The translations under genes were made by a program, and so were the position numbers. 64,000 bases of DNA. It comes from an uncultured Pelagibacteraceae bacterium (lineage in GTDB: Bacteria; Pseudomonadota; Alphaproteobacteria; Pelagibacterales; Pelagibacteraceae). The stretch spans positions 151,345 through 215,344 of the forward strand of contig CACKZT010000001.1 of assembly GCA_902604695.1 (NCBI GenBank). The letters run 5' to 3'. How positions within the stretch are numbered: position 1 is the stretch's first letter; each line of letters opens with the position of its first letter. The notes beneath the pieces were generated by a model, which saw nothing but the letters and a program-made list of their open reading frames with translations, ran no database searches and was not told the origin of the DNA. This document shows positions 7,511 through 17,206 of the stretch, in pieces.

Positions 7511-8683
7511 ATGATCCAACTTATTACTAAACCTTTTAAAGATTTTTTTAAGTTAGAAGCCTCATCCGGGATTATGCTTTTATTCGCAGCGATTCTAGCA
7601 TTAGTAATAAGTAATGGTTCTTACAGCGAGGAATATTTTTCTATCTTAAAAAAATATATCACTCTTGGTACAGAAAGTTTTGGTCTAAAGCTTAGTGTTC
7701 TTCACTGGATTAACGATGTGCTAATGGCAATTTTTTTCTTTTTTGTATCTCTTGAAATTAAAAGAGAGTTTATACAGGGTGAGTTATCAAATCCAAAACA
7801 AGCCTTATTACCCATTATTGGTGCAGTAGGTGGAATGGTTGTTCCAGCTCTATTTTATATATTTATTAATTATTCTGATAGCACAACATTAAATGGATGG
7901 GCTATTCCCTCTGCAACTGATATTGCTTTTTCTTTAGGTGTATTATCTTTGTTAGGAAAAAGAGTTCCTGTTTCTTTAAAAGTGTTTCTTACTGCACTAG
8001 CAATTATAGATGATTTAGGAGCAATTGTAATTATAGCTTTCTTTTATTCTGGAAATATTCAAGTTACTTATTTAATCTTAATGTTAATTTCATTAATAGT
8101 TTTAATTGGACTCAATAAATTTAAAATAAATAGTTTTTTACCATATTTAATAGTTGGGATATTTTTATGGGACTTTACACATCAATCAGGTATTCATGCT
8201 ACTATAGCAGGCGTTCTCTTAGCTTTAACTATTCCACATAACACTAAAGTTAACAAAAACTCTTTACTTTTAAAATTAGAACATGGTCTATCACCATATG
8301 TAGCATTCGGAATTATGCCAATTTTTGCTTTTGCTAATGCCGGGGTATCACTTGAAGGTTTAACTTTTTCTTCATTATTAAATCCTGTACCCCTAGGTAT
8401 TGTATTAGGACTTTTCTTTGGTAAACAAATTGGAGTATTTGTATTATCTTATCTATCTGTAAAATTAAAAATTGCAGATAAACCGAATAATTCAACATGG
8501 CCAACTTTTTACGCTGTATCTATTCTTACTGGAATAGGTTTTACGATGAGTTTATTTGTTGGAAATTTAGCTTTTGCAAATGATATGCAGTATATGGATG
8601 GTGTTAAGATTGGTGTTTTGGCTGGATCATTATTATCGACTGTATTCGGTTATGTTCTATTATTACTTTTTTCAAAAAAATGA
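7511..8683 (+). CDS. nhaA: Na+/H+ antiporter NhaA
   Basis: Membrane antiporter of 390 residues that expels Na+ in exchange for protons, important for a marine cell. The pair of adjacent aspartates that bind the ion is at D167-D168 in AIIDDLGA (Asp163/Asp164 of E. coli NhaA). Other family marks are LEIKREF (81-87) and PSATDIAFSLG (133-143). About twelve hydrophobic helices are present and the length is normal (E. coli 388). Its stop overlaps the start of the SufU-like gene by four bases, so the two are coupled. Confidence 0.96.
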   Translation: MIQLITKPFKDFFKLEASSGIMLLFAAILALVISNGSYSEEYFSILKKYITLGTESFGLKLSVLHWINDVLMAIFFFFVSLEIKREFIQGELSNPKQALLPIIGAVGGMVVPALFYIFINYSDSTTLNGWAIPSATDIAFSLGVLSLLGKRVPVSLKVFLTALAIIDDLGAIVIIAFFYSGNIQVTYLILMLISLIVLIGLNKFKINSFLPYLIVGIFLWDFTHQSGIHATIAGVLLALTIPHNTKVNKNSLLLKLEHGLSPYVAFGIMPIFAFANAGVSLEGLTFSSLLNPVPLGIVLGLFFGKQIGVFVLSYLSVKLKIADKPNNSTWPTFYAVSILTGIGFTMSLFVGNLAFANDMQYMDGVKIGVLAGSLLSTVFGYVLLLLFSKK

Positions 8684-9072
8684 TTGATACAAAAATTATA
8701 AAGATTGCCTCTAATACTAAAAATTTTGGTTTAAGAAATGTTTTTACACACAGGTCTTCTGCAAAAAATTCCTTGTGTGGAGATCTAATTAAGATTGAAG
8801 TAGTAGCAAAAAATAATAAAATTAAATCAATGAGATACGAAACTGAGTCCTGTATATTATGTGAAGCTTCTGCCAACTTATTATCAAGAAAAATAAACAA
8901 ATTTTGTTTGAATGAAATAAAAGATTTAAAAAAAAAGATTAAAACTAAAACGTTAGATTTACCCGATAAATTTAAAGAATTCAAAGTTCTGTTAAATAAA
9001 AAAAATATTAGTCGAATTAATTGTGTCATATTGCCTCTAGATGCTTTATTAAAAGCATTTAAAATAAAATAA
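8680..9072 (+). CDS. NifU/IscU-type Fe-S cluster scaffold, SufU-like
   Basis: A 130-residue Fe-S assembly scaffold-like protein. The three expected cluster ligands are visible: C33 (followed by Gly34-Asp35, as in IscU), C61 in the SCILCEAS segment, and C115 in RINCVILP. The ending LPLDALLKA resembles the LPW-x-AL motif of SufU. In the SUF pathway such a protein receives sulfur from SufS or supports cluster building. No sufBCDS genes are nearby. It is coupled to nhaA upstream (ATGA overlap) and touches the peroxidase start. Confidence 0.82.
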   Translation: MIDTKIIKIASNTKNFGLRNVFTHRSSAKNSLCGDLIKIEVVAKNNKIKSMRYETESCILCEASANLLSRKINKFCLNEIKDLKKKIKTKTLDLPDKFKEFKVLLNKKNISRINCVILPLDALLKAFKIK

Positions 9073-9617
9073 TGAAAAAAATTATTGTAATATTAGTTTT
9101 TATGTTTGGATTATTTAACATCGCGAAAGCAAACTATTTGAAACTTGCTCATGAGTTTGAATTCAATAGTATACAAGGAGATATAATTAAATTAAGTGAT
9201 TATAAAGATAAAGTAATAGTAATAGTCAATGTGGCAAGCAGATGTGGTTATACACCCCAATATGAAAATCTTCAGACTCTTTGGAGCGATTATAGAAGTA
9301 AAGGTGTAGTTATTATAGGAGTGCCAACGAATAATTTTAAACAAGAACCTGGAAGCAATAAAGAAATTAAAGATTTTTGTGAAACTAATTTTGGAATAGA
9401 TTTTCCTATGACTCAAAAAATTGACGTAATTGGCAATAAAGCTCATCCATTTTACAAATGGGCTAAAGAAAATCATGGTATAGCTGCTATTCCTAAATGG
9501 AATTTTCATAAAATAATTATAAGCAAGAATGGAAAAGTTGCTGATACTTTTGCGTCTTTTACAAAACCTACTTCAAAAAAGTTTATAAAAATTATTGAAA
9601 GAGAAATTAAAAATTAA
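9072..9617 (+). CDS. glutathione peroxidase family protein, exported
   Basis: Thioredoxin-fold peroxidase of 181 residues. A signal peptide ends near Ala20, so the enzyme is probably periplasmic. The catalytic tetrad residues are present: peroxidatic C58 in VASRCGYT, Q91 in FKQEPG, and W143-N144 in KWNFHK. C103 in DFCETNFG matches the resolving cysteine of thioredoxin-dependent members, so thioredoxin or a similar donor is more likely than glutathione. It is last of a three-gene plus-strand run, and its end overlaps the convergent hydrolase gene by 11 bases. Confidence 0.9.
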   Translation: MKKIIVILVFMFGLFNIAKANYLKLAHEFEFNSIQGDIIKLSDYKDKVIVIVNVASRCGYTPQYENLQTLWSDYRSKGVVIIGVPTNNFKQEPGSNKEIKDFCETNFGIDFPMTQKIDVIGNKAHPFYKWAKENHGIAAIPKWNFHKIIISKNGKVADTFASFTKPTSKKFIKIIEREIKN

Positions 9618-10374
9618 ATTTTAACCCATCGTAAGCAGGGATAATATTTGATGGGAGTTTTTTTTTAAGATAATTATAATCTAAATCAGTATGTAGATTT
9701 GTTAATATTGCCCTCTTTGGTTTTAATATTTTAATCATTTCTAAAGCATCGTCATAATTAAAATGAGATGGATGCTTATTTTTTCTTAAACAATCAATTA
9801 TCAAAAATTCAAGACCATGAAGTAATTTTAGAGAAGTTTTTGGAATTCTATTACAGTCACTTAAGTATGCTACTTTTTCAAATAAATATCCAGTAGCGTT
9901 TATCAAACCATGAACGACATTAAATGCTTTAATAGAAATATGCTTATTTTTTTTTTTAATTCTAAAATTTTTTTTTACAATATAGGGCTTCATAATCGGA
10001 GTGTAACCATGCCTTGGTAAAAAACAAAAAGTATATTTACTTAACAAAGCTTTAATAGTTCTTTTGCTACCATATACTGGGATTTTTTTTTTATTTTTCC
10101 AATAAAAAGGTCTCATTTCAAAAATTCCAGACGTTTGATCAGCGTGTTCATGTGTATAGATAATTGCATCTAAATTTTTAATTTTATTCTTTAAAAATTG
10201 ACTTTTTATATCTGGAGATGTGTCTATTAGAATTGACAAGTTTTTATATTGTATATGGGCGCAACATCGTGATCTAATATTTTTAGAATCTTTCTTTAAA
10301 CTTCCAGTATAATTAGTAATCCAGGGTGAACCTAATGAACTGCCACATCCTAAAATTGTAAATTTATTTTTCAA
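9607..10374 (-). CDS. metallo-beta-lactamase-fold hydrolase, PhnP-like
   Basis: A 255-residue MBL-fold protein of the PhnP/RNase Z-like group. The metal motif reads T-H-E-H-A-D-Q at 74-80: both histidines and the aspartate are kept, but the last position, normally histidine, is glutamine. Further likely ligands are the histidine in VVHGLINATG and the aspartate in AYLSDCNR. PhnP-like enzymes hydrolyse cyclic phosphodiesters; the true substrate here is not known. It follows tatD with a four-base overlap, an association common in alphaproteobacteria, and ends the mltB-to-tatD operon. Confidence 0.83.
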   Translation of the reverse strand: MKNKFTILGCGSSLGSPWITNYTGSLKKDSKNIRSRCCAHIQYKNLSILIDTSPDIKSQFLKNKIKNLDAIIYTHEHADQTSGIFEMRPFYWKNKKKIPVYGSKRTIKALLSKYTFCFLPRHGYTPIMKPYIVKKNFRIKKKNKHISIKAFNVVHGLINATGYLFEKVAYLSDCNRIPKTSLKLLHGLEFLIIDCLRKNKHPSHFNYDDALEMIKILKPKRAILTNLHTDLDYNYLKKKLPSNIIPAYDGLKFNF

Positions 10375-11153
10375 CTTAATTTTCCAAATAAATTAAAAAA
10401 GTTTTTTGAGGTAATTTCTGAAAAATCATTAAATGATATCTTTTTTAAATTAGATAAAAATTTTACTGTATTTATTATGTAACTAGGTTCGTTTGGCTTC
10501 CCGCGTAAAGGAACTGGTGCTAAATATGGAGCATCAGTTTCAACTAAAATTCTATTATTTGGCAACTCTTTGAAAGTTTCAGCTAATTCTATAGACTTTT
10601 TGAAAGTAATAACACCGCTTGCTGATATATAGGCCCCCAAATCTATTAATTTAAATGCAAAATCTTTTGATCCAGTAAAACAATGAATGAGAATTTTTAA
10701 ATCTTTTTTTTTATTAGATTCTCGTAAAATTTTTAATGTATCCTCCTCTGCATTTCGCGTATGAATAATTAAGGGTAAATTTGTATCTTTAGAAGCTTCA
10801 ATATGTTCTAAGAACGAAGTAATTTGATCAGTTTTATTCGAATGATTATAGTGAAAATCTAGGCCAGTCTCACCTATTCCAATAATTTTTTTACTTTGTT
10901 TAACTTTTTCGATTATATTTTTTGACTTTATTTTAAGATGATTTTTTGCTTCATGAGGATGAATACCATAAGTGCCGAAAACACAGTCATATTTTTTTAG
11001 AATATCTAAAATTTTATGATAACTTTTATCTTCTGTAGAAATTGTCAAAAGATATTCTACCCCCTCCATATTTGCTCTTTTTATAGTTTCATCTAAAGAT
11101 GAAGACATAGGCTCATAAGTTAAATGGCAATGTGAATCAATTATCATTTTCAA
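10371..11153 (-). CDS. tatD: TatD family metal-dependent DNase
   Basis: TIM-barrel hydrolase of 260 residues. Metal ligands are visible in SHCHLT (H8, H10), GETGLDFHY, IIHTRN, IHCFTG and VETDAPYLAP. TatD acts as a 3'-5' exonuclease in DNA repair or degradation and has no role in Tat export in spite of its name. The start may be Met1 or Met3; both overlap the metG end. The gene follows metG by overlap and precedes the MBL hydrolase by overlap, within one long operon. Confidence 0.94.
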   Translation of the reverse strand: MKMIIDSHCHLTYEPMSSSLDETIKRANMEGVEYLLTISTEDKSYHKILDILKKYDCVFGTYGIHPHEAKNHLKIKSKNIIEKVKQSKKIIGIGETGLDFHYNHSNKTDQITSFLEHIEASKDTNLPLIIHTRNAEEDTLKILRESNKKKDLKILIHCFTGSKDFAFKLIDLGAYISASGVITFKKSIELAETFKELPNNRILVETDAPYLAPVPLRGKPNEPSYIINTVKFLSNLKKISFNDFSEITSKNFFNLFGKLS

Positions 11154-12678
11154 TCTTATTAAATAAAATATCTGAGTCTTTCAACTCTTTATCGTGCTCA
11201 AAACACTTAAGGTTATTAATTTCCTTTATTAACCTTTTTTTTGGATTAACATTAAGAGTGTCGAGTACTTTATTGGTCGATATCGGAATTATTGGATTTA
11301 GCAGGATACTAATATTTTTAATTTGTTCACATGCAACAAATAATATAGTTCTCATTCTTTGTGGATTTTCTTTTTTTTCTTTCCATGGTTCTGAATCATT
11401 AAAATATTTGTTTGCCTCAAATGAATACTGTACAACACTTTTTATAAATTCGTTTAAATTCTGATTATTAATTAATTTAATAAGATTTGGTAGGTTTTTT
11501 TTTAATTTATCAAGTAATTTTGTATCAATATTTTCTAGTTTATAATCTTTAGGAATTTTATTAGAACAATTTTTTTTAATAAATGAAAAAACTCTTTGAC
11601 ATAAATTTCCATAGTTATTAGCTAAATCGTTATTAATACAATTTTTTAAATTTTGCATTGAAATACTTCCATCATTTCCCAAAGAAACTTCTTTTACTAA
11701 ATAATATCTTAATTGATCAACCCCATAAATATTTACAATTTCAATTGGATCTAAAATATTACCAATCGATTTTGACATTTTTTTATCATCTGAAAGTATC
11801 CAGCCATGTCCAAATACTTTTTTAGGAAGTGGAAGATTGGCAGCTAATAAGAAAGCTGGCCAATAAATAGCATGAAATCTCAATATGTCTTTGCCAATAA
11901 TGTGTACATCAGCTGGCCAGAATTTATTATACTTTTTTTCATCGTCAGAAAAATTTAAGGCGCTTAAATAGTTTGTTAAAGCATCTAACCATACATAAAT
12001 TATATGCTTATTATTATTTGGCACTGGTATACCCCAAGTAAAAGATGTTCTGCTTACGGATAAATCTTTTAAACCTTTTTCTACAAACTTAATAACTTCA
12101 TTTCTTCTAGACACAGGTAAAATAAAATCTTTATTTTTATTGTATAAGTCCAATAATTTATTTGACCAAGCTGAAAGTTTAAAAAAATAAGACTCTTCTT
12201 CTACCCAGTCAACTATTGAACCTGAAGATTTTGAAATTTTTTTACCATTAATTTCTTCTATTTCATCTTCGTCATAATAGGCTTCATCAGAAATTGAATA
12301 CCATCCACTATATTTATCTAAATAAATATCGCCAGACTTAACTAATCTATTCCAAATTTTTTCTACAGATTTATAATGTCTTTTCTCTGTTGTTCTGATA
12401 AAATCGTCATTAGATAAGTTTAAAATTTTTGTTAAGTCTTTAAATTTTTCAGACAACTCATCACAAAATTTTTTTGGATCTTTATTGTTTTTTTCTGCTT
12501 CCCTTTGAATTTTTAATCCGTGCTCGTCAGTTCCAGTCAAAAACAAAACTTCATAACCCTCTAATCTTTTAAACCTAGCAAAAATATCAGCTATAATGCT
12601 TGAGTAGGCATGTCCCATATGAGGATTTCCAGATGGATAATATATAGGTGTAGAAATGTAAAAATTTTTATTATTCAT
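11137..12678 (-). CDS. metG: methionyl-tRNA synthetase
   Basis: Class I aminoacyl-tRNA synthetase of 513 residues that charges tRNA-Met. The HIGH-type motif is HMGH at 20-23 and the KMSKS motif is KKMSKSIGN near residue 300. It has no CxxC zinc knuckle in the connective domain (the corresponding part reads GWYSISDEAYYDEDE), as in the zinc-free MetG type. It also lacks the C-terminal tRNA-binding dimerisation domain found in the 677-residue E. coli enzyme. The start overlaps the end of holB by eight bases. Confidence 0.96.
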   Translation of the reverse strand: MNNKNFYISTPIYYPSGNPHMGHAYSSIIADIFARFKRLEGYEVLFLTGTDEHGLKIQREAEKNNKDPKKFCDELSEKFKDLTKILNLSNDDFIRTTEKRHYKSVEKIWNRLVKSGDIYLDKYSGWYSISDEAYYDEDEIEEINGKKISKSSGSIVDWVEEESYFFKLSAWSNKLLDLYNKNKDFILPVSRRNEVIKFVEKGLKDLSVSRTSFTWGIPVPNNNKHIIYVWLDALTNYLSALNFSDDEKKYNKFWPADVHIIGKDILRFHAIYWPAFLLAANLPLPKKVFGHGWILSDDKKMSKSIGNILDPIEIVNIYGVDQLRYYLVKEVSLGNDGSISMQNLKNCINNDLANNYGNLCQRVFSFIKKNCSNKIPKDYKLENIDTKLLDKLKKNLPNLIKLINNQNLNEFIKSVVQYSFEANKYFNDSEPWKEKKENPQRMRTILFVACEQIKNISILLNPIIPISTNKVLDTLNVNPKKRLIKEINNLKCFEHDKELKDSDILFNKIENDN

Positions 12679-13606
12679 AATTAAACTGGGATTTAATAAT
12701 ATTTATTACAGAAGAAGTACTTAAGTTTAAAGTTAAAAAATCATTAATATGCTTTAAAATTTTTATTTTTATAATATTTAAGTTGTAAACTTCGTTATCT
12801 TTTTCCAAACATAAATCATAGAAATACTGTTCAGTTAAAAAAATTGTTATTTTTATATATATTTTATTTTTTGTTTTTTTATATAGGCTTAACATTTTTT
12901 CAATTTTTGAATAATAATTTAAATTTTCATCGATAGACTCCTCCAAAAATATATTATTATATTTTAAATATAAACCTGGTGAAATATCTAATTTATTGTA
13001 AGCAAGTTTTTGTTCAATATTATGTTTTTTAATAAGAGAATTTATAACATTCAATTTTTTTATTTTATTTAAAAAAATTTTTTTTAATAGACATCTTGAA
13101 GAAATAGTATCAATTAATTTATTTTGCTGGTTATCTATTAAAAAGAAAAAATTTTTTTCTCCAGGTTCTTCGATTATTTTCAGTAATGCATTTGCAGCAT
13201 TTTGATTTAACAGCTCTATTTCATCTAATATTATAAATCTATTACCATCATTTAAATTAGTTTTTTGAATCTGATTTTTAAGACCTCTGATAGAGTCAAT
13301 TTTAATTTGATTATAATCAACATTTTGTAAATTAATGACGCTGCTTAATAAGTTTTTTCTTAAATTTTGATTAAACAACGAATCTTTTAAGATAATATTA
13401 TTTTGTAAGTCATAGTTTTTTTTATCAAATATGTAATTAATAAAATGCATAACAAGTGTATATTTACCAATACCTTTAATCCCTGAGAAAAGTAAAACTT
13501 TTGGTAATTTATTATTTTCATAAATGCTAACTAATTCCAAAAAAGTATCTTTAAGTTCGAATAATTTATTAGTATTAATCGGATCTAAATAATCTTTGTC
13601 TGTCAT
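12671..13606 (-). CDS. holB: DNA polymerase III delta' subunit
   Basis: Clamp-loader subunit of 311 residues. An AAA+ Walker A-like loop GIKGIGKYT is at 42-50, a Walker B-like LDEIELLN follows, then ALLKIIEEP and the sensor-region SSRC arginine. The four zinc-binding cysteines of E. coli delta' are not present in the expected window. With tmk upstream (2-base gap) and metG downstream (8-base overlap), the position is the usual alphaproteobacterial one and supports the call. The C-terminal half is divergent and lysine/asparagine-rich. Confidence 0.88.
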   Translation of the reverse strand: MTDKDYLDPINTNKLFELKDTFLELVSIYENNKLPKVLLFSGIKGIGKYTLVMHFINYIFDKKNYDLQNNIILKDSLFNQNLRKNLLSSVINLQNVDYNQIKIDSIRGLKNQIQKTNLNDGNRFIILDEIELLNQNAANALLKIIEEPGEKNFFFLIDNQQNKLIDTISSRCLLKKIFLNKIKKLNVINSLIKKHNIEQKLAYNKLDISPGLYLKYNNIFLEESIDENLNYYSKIEKMLSLYKKTKNKIYIKITIFLTEQYFYDLCLEKDNEVYNLNIIKIKILKHINDFLTLNLSTSSVINIIKSQFNYE

Positions 13607-13608
13607 AT

Positions 13609-14241
13609 TTACTTAGTAATTTTTTTGTAGACTAAATTGTAGATTTTTTTTTCTAAATTGGCATTATTTTTTGAAGAGTCAAATAAAGAATATCTACTTT
13701 GGTTAGATTTATATAATTTTATGAAAGAATTTTGAATTTTTAAATATAAACCTTTGCTTAATCTATCAAATTTATTTTTATTTTTTCTTTTTTTTAATCG
13801 GGATGATGCAGAATTATAATTTGATTTTAAAACAATAGTTAAGTCTGGCTTTAAATTTGAGGTTATGTATCTATTATTAATTAAATTTATTTTATTATCT
13901 ATTTTATTTCCTTTAACTTGATAAGCATAAGTTGAGTCGACATATCTATCAGATATTAAAATAATTTTTTTCTTTTTTGCTGGTAAGATTGTATTTATAA
14001 AATGTTCATTTCTGGCAGCCAACATAAGGTAAAAGTCAGTAAGCTTATGAAATTTTTCACCTCTTTTATCAAATATTATCTTTCTGATTTGTTCAGCAGA
14101 CTTCGATCCACCGGGTTCTCTTGTTTTAAAAACTTTAAATTTTTTTTTTTTAAGATTGTTATAAAGTTTATTAATCTGAAAACTTTTTCCCGTACCTTCA
14201 GCGCCTTCAAACACAATAAAAAAGAACTTTTTTTTAGACAT
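13609..14241 (-). CDS. tmk: thymidylate kinase
   Basis: Phosphorylates dTMP to dTDP for DNA synthesis. The P-loop GAEGTGKS is at 13-20, the TREPGG substrate loop at 40-45, and a DRY motif (SDRYVDST) near 97. A basic LID segment rich in Arg and Lys (near residues 150-160) completes the site. Length 210 is normal. The start overlaps the dacC end by eight bases, so it is in the dacC-tmk-holB-metG operon. Confidence 0.95.
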   Translation of the reverse strand: MSKKKFFFIVFEGAEGTGKSFQINKLYNNLKKKKFKVFKTREPGGSKSAEQIRKIIFDKRGEKFHKLTDFYLMLAARNEHFINTILPAKKKKIILISDRYVDSTYAYQVKGNKIDNKINLINNRYITSNLKPDLTIVLKSNYNSASSRLKKRKNKNKFDRLSKGLYLKIQNSFIKLYKSNQSRYSLFDSSKNNANLEKKIYNLVYKKITK

Positions 14242-15385
14242 CTCCCCAAATCATATAATTAAGCGATGTAAAAAAACTTTTAAAAAAATTTATTTTTTTT
14301 AAATCCTCTGAGGCGTACAACGGTACATCCCTTATTAATTCATCTTTATTAAACACTTTGAGTTTTCCTATCTCTTGGTTTTTTTTAATAGGTGCTTTGA
14401 TAGGTCCACTATAATCCAAAATTACTTTAAAGTTTCTTGAGTCTTTTTTTGATAGCGTTATATAAATATCTTCTTTTGTTTCCGCTTTAACTGTTTTATT
14501 TTTGCCCAACCAAGTCTCTAGTTCAAAATAAGTCTTTCCTAATTTAGAAACCTCATAAGTATCAGTATTTCTAAATCCCCAACCAAGTAATTTTATTGAC
14601 TGAGCTGTTCTTGATTGTTTACTTTCAAATCCGCTTCCCACAGAAATCAGTCTTCTTGTTTCTCTCTTAATGGTACTAGCCAAAGAATATTTTTCTACTG
14701 CTAAATAGCCTGTCTTAATTCCATCTGCTCCTAAATTTTTATATAGTAATCCGTTTCTATTTCCTTGAGTTATTGGATCACCCCCTGTTCTATCCCAGGT
14801 AAATTCTTTCTCAGCAAACATTTTATAATAGTTTGGATAATTTTTAATTAAGTGTTTAGACATCAGAGCAATATCCCTTACTGTAGAATAATTGTCTGGA
14901 CTGTTAATCCCAGAAGAATTGTCGAAATTAGAGTTGGTCATACCAATTTCTTCAGCTTTCTCATTCATCATTTCAGCAAAATTTTCTTCGGAACCAGCTA
15001 TACCTTCTGCAATAGCAATGCATGCATCATTCCCAGAGGCAACTATAATTCCTCTTAATAAATCTTCAACTGATACTTCATCATTAACCATTATGAACAT
15101 CGAAGAGTATCCGCTTTGAGAAAATCTCCAGGCATTCTCGGAAACTATAAATTTGTCATTCATTGACAATTTTTCTTTTTTTAATAAATCAAAAACAACA
15201 ATTGCAGTCATGATTTTAGTCATTGATGCAGGATAAATTTGCATATCTGGCTCATGTTCAAATAGAATTTTTTCTGAGTCATGGTCCATGAGTATTGCTG
15301 TTTTAGCTTTAATTAAAGGATCAGCTGAAAAAGCACTCTTGATTGTTAATGAAAGTATAAGAGTTAAAAAGATTATTTTATTCAT
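14234..15385 (-). CDS. dacC: D-alanyl-D-alanine carboxypeptidase (PBP5/6 type)
   Basis: Penicillin-binding carboxypeptidase of 383 residues that trims the terminal D-Ala from peptidoglycan pentapeptides in the periplasm. A signal peptide ends near Ala21. The three active-site motifs are SMTK (S54-K57), SGN (117-119) and KTG (224-226). A PBP5 C-terminal beta domain follows, and the last about 20 residues could form a membrane-associating amphipathic tail. It overlaps rlpA upstream and tmk downstream. The gene name is by family; dacA or dacF would be equally possible labels. Confidence 0.92.
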   Translation of the reverse strand: MNKIIFLTLILSLTIKSAFSADPLIKAKTAILMDHDSEKILFEHEPDMQIYPASMTKIMTAIVVFDLLKKEKLSMNDKFIVSENAWRFSQSGYSSMFIMVNDEVSVEDLLRGIIVASGNDACIAIAEGIAGSEENFAEMMNEKAEEIGMTNSNFDNSSGINSPDNYSTVRDIALMSKHLIKNYPNYYKMFAEKEFTWDRTGGDPITQGNRNGLLYKNLGADGIKTGYLAVEKYSLASTIKRETRRLISVGSGFESKQSRTAQSIKLLGWGFRNTDTYEVSKLGKTYFELETWLGKNKTVKAETKEDIYITLSKKDSRNFKVILDYSGPIKAPIKKNQEIGKLKVFNKDELIRDVPLYASEDLKKINFFKSFFTSLNYMIWGDV

Positions 15386-16106
15386 AAATTTTAATATTTA
15401 AATCTTCAAATCCAAAATTTTTTAGCACAATGTAACTATTTTTTAAGGAATTGATAGTGCTATATGGCCCTAATAAAAGTTGATAACTATGAGTATTTTT
15501 CTTTTTAATTGAAACGTCTTTTTGATTAAAATTTGTCATTTCTGTGAAAAGTCTTTCTTTAAGCATTATAGCTGATTCTTTTGAATAAAACTCTCCAACA
15601 ATTATTAAAAATTTTTTAATTTTAGGATTAGGAATCGACTCATTGTTAGAAATATCGAGAATTTTGACATTGTCAATTGGAGCTTTAACTAAAACTTTTT
15701 TTTCTTCTTTAAAAGTTTTAGCTCTATCAGCAATAAAAGATTTATTTTTCTTTATTTCCTGAACTTCTACAAAAGGTATTTTTTCATCAAGTTCCAAATA
15801 AAGTGAAACGGACTTTGTTATTAGTACGTTATAAAATTCAGGATATTTTGTTTTTTTTTTAACCTTTAAGGTAATTTCTTTTTTATTATCAGGATTAATA
15901 ATTTTTAAAAGTGTACCAGGTTTAATTTTATTGTGCCCAATTAATAGCTCTTCGTTCTTAAATTTCTTTTGTGTAATTTTTTTATCAAAATCATCTACAT
16001 TGTAGATATATGCAAAGCCCTTTGAAAAATAAGAACTTTTATTTTTATTTGAGCTTATATCCGCACAACCAAATAAAAAAAAAATTAATAATATTCTATA
16101 TTTCAT
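15378..16106 (-). CDS. rlpA: RlpA-like SPOR-domain lipoprotein
   Basis: A 242-residue lipoprotein. The lipobox is LFGC with lipidated Cys14. Residues about 30-115 match the double-psi beta-barrel region of RlpA in outline (GFAYIYN start, PGTLLKIINP turn), but the conserved catalytic pattern is degenerate. A SPOR domain at about 165-240 (VGEFYSKESA, LLGPYST) should bind denuded glycan at the division septum. RlpA is a septal lytic transglycosylase in some species. It lies between mltB and dacC with overlaps on both sides, which supports a wall-remodelling role. Whether this copy is catalytic is doubtful. Confidence 0.78.
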   Translation of the reverse strand: MKYRILLIFFLFGCADISSNKNKSSYFSKGFAYIYNVDDFDKKITQKKFKNEELLIGHNKIKPGTLLKIINPDNKKEITLKVKKKTKYPEFYNVLITKSVSLYLELDEKIPFVEVQEIKKNKSFIADRAKTFKEEKKVLVKAPIDNVKILDISNNESIPNPKIKKFLIIVGEFYSKESAIMLKERLFTEMTNFNQKDVSIKKKNTHSYQLLLGPYSTINSLKNSYIVLKNFGFEDLNIKIYE

Positions 16107-17115
16107 TTTTAAATTTTTCTTTAAGCGTGCAGACAGCTAAAGCAAATCTTAAAGATCTATTCCATTTTAAAATCAGTTCATAATTTTCAAAAACAATATA
16201 AGCAGGCGATAAATTCTTAGAATTTGGTATTATATCTTTATCAGGTGTTATTATCGCTGATACCAGATCTTTATTTAAGTCAAATTTTTCCGGGTCTTTA
16301 ATATACTTTTTAAAAAAAGTTAATTTTTTCTTATTTTTTATTTTTCTAGCAGATGTATTCAAATATTTACTTGGAATATTTTTTTTTAATTCAACTTTAT
16401 AAAAACACGGCTCATTTTTTTTCCAACCAATTTTATTAATATAATTAGCAGCTGAGGCAAAGGAATCTTCTATTTTTTTTAATTCAATTGATGAATTTTT
16501 ATTATAATCGATAGCATAATTTTTAATTGTAGAGGGCATAAATTGGAAGTTTCCAAAAGCACCTGCCCATGAACCAAATAAAATATCTTTATTAATTACA
16601 TTTTTGTCAATTAATTTTAATAAAACTATTAATTCTTTTGTAAAAAATTCACTTCTCCTTTCATCAAAACTTAAAGTTGCTAAAGAAGATATTATGTCCA
16701 TCTTACCTAAATATTTTCCAAAATTAGTTTCTACACCCATTAATGCTAGTAGCAATTCCTTTTCTACTAAAAAATTTTCTTCAATTTGATTTATAATTTT
16801 TTTTTGATTCTTGTATAAGATTTTGCCTTGCTTAATTTTTAGTTTGTTTGATCTTTTACCAATATAAGTTGAGGTATCTTCGTAAAATTCAGGCTGATAC
16901 CTATCGTATTCAATTACTTTAGGTAAAAACCTTGCATTAATTAAAGTTTCATCAATTGTTTTCTTAGAGATTCCCTCTTTTGCGGCTGAAATTTTAAAAT
17001 CATCTAGCCAAGTAGTAAAATCACGATCAGAGGCATTTAATGTATTAACTAGTGAGCATGATATTATTAATAAAAGAATGATTTTATAAATTTTACTCAT
17101 TTTTGTAAGTATCAT
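16096..17115 (-). CDS. mltB: lytic murein transglycosylase, MltB type
   Basis: Periplasmic enzyme that cleaves the MurNAc-GlcNAc bond of peptidoglycan. An N-terminal hydrophobic segment (about 10-28) is a signal peptide, with Cys20 in an imperfect lipobox. The catalytic glutamate is E129 in GVETNFG, and WAGAFGNFQFMPS further on is the family hallmark. Length 339 fits. Translation could begin at Met1 or at Met6 (17100), which begins a more typical signal peptide. First gene of the operon running down to the MBL hydrolase. Confidence 0.92.
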   Translation of the reverse strand: MILTKMSKIYKIILLLIISCSLVNTLNASDRDFTTWLDDFKISAAKEGISKKTIDETLINARFLPKVIEYDRYQPEFYEDTSTYIGKRSNKLKIKQGKILYKNQKKIINQIEENFLVEKELLLALMGVETNFGKYLGKMDIISSLATLSFDERRSEFFTKELIVLLKLIDKNVINKDILFGSWAGAFGNFQFMPSTIKNYAIDYNKNSSIELKKIEDSFASAANYINKIGWKKNEPCFYKVELKKNIPSKYLNTSARKIKNKKKLTFFKKYIKDPEKFDLNKDLVSAIITPDKDIIPNSKNLSPAYIVFENYELILKWNRSLRFALAVCTLKEKFKNEI

Positions 17116-17206
17116 AAATCAATTATTTTAACCAGTATTCGATGCAATTTAATCATTATTGTTATTTATCCTTTTTGATAGTATTAGTTTTCTCTTATTA
17201 GATTAA

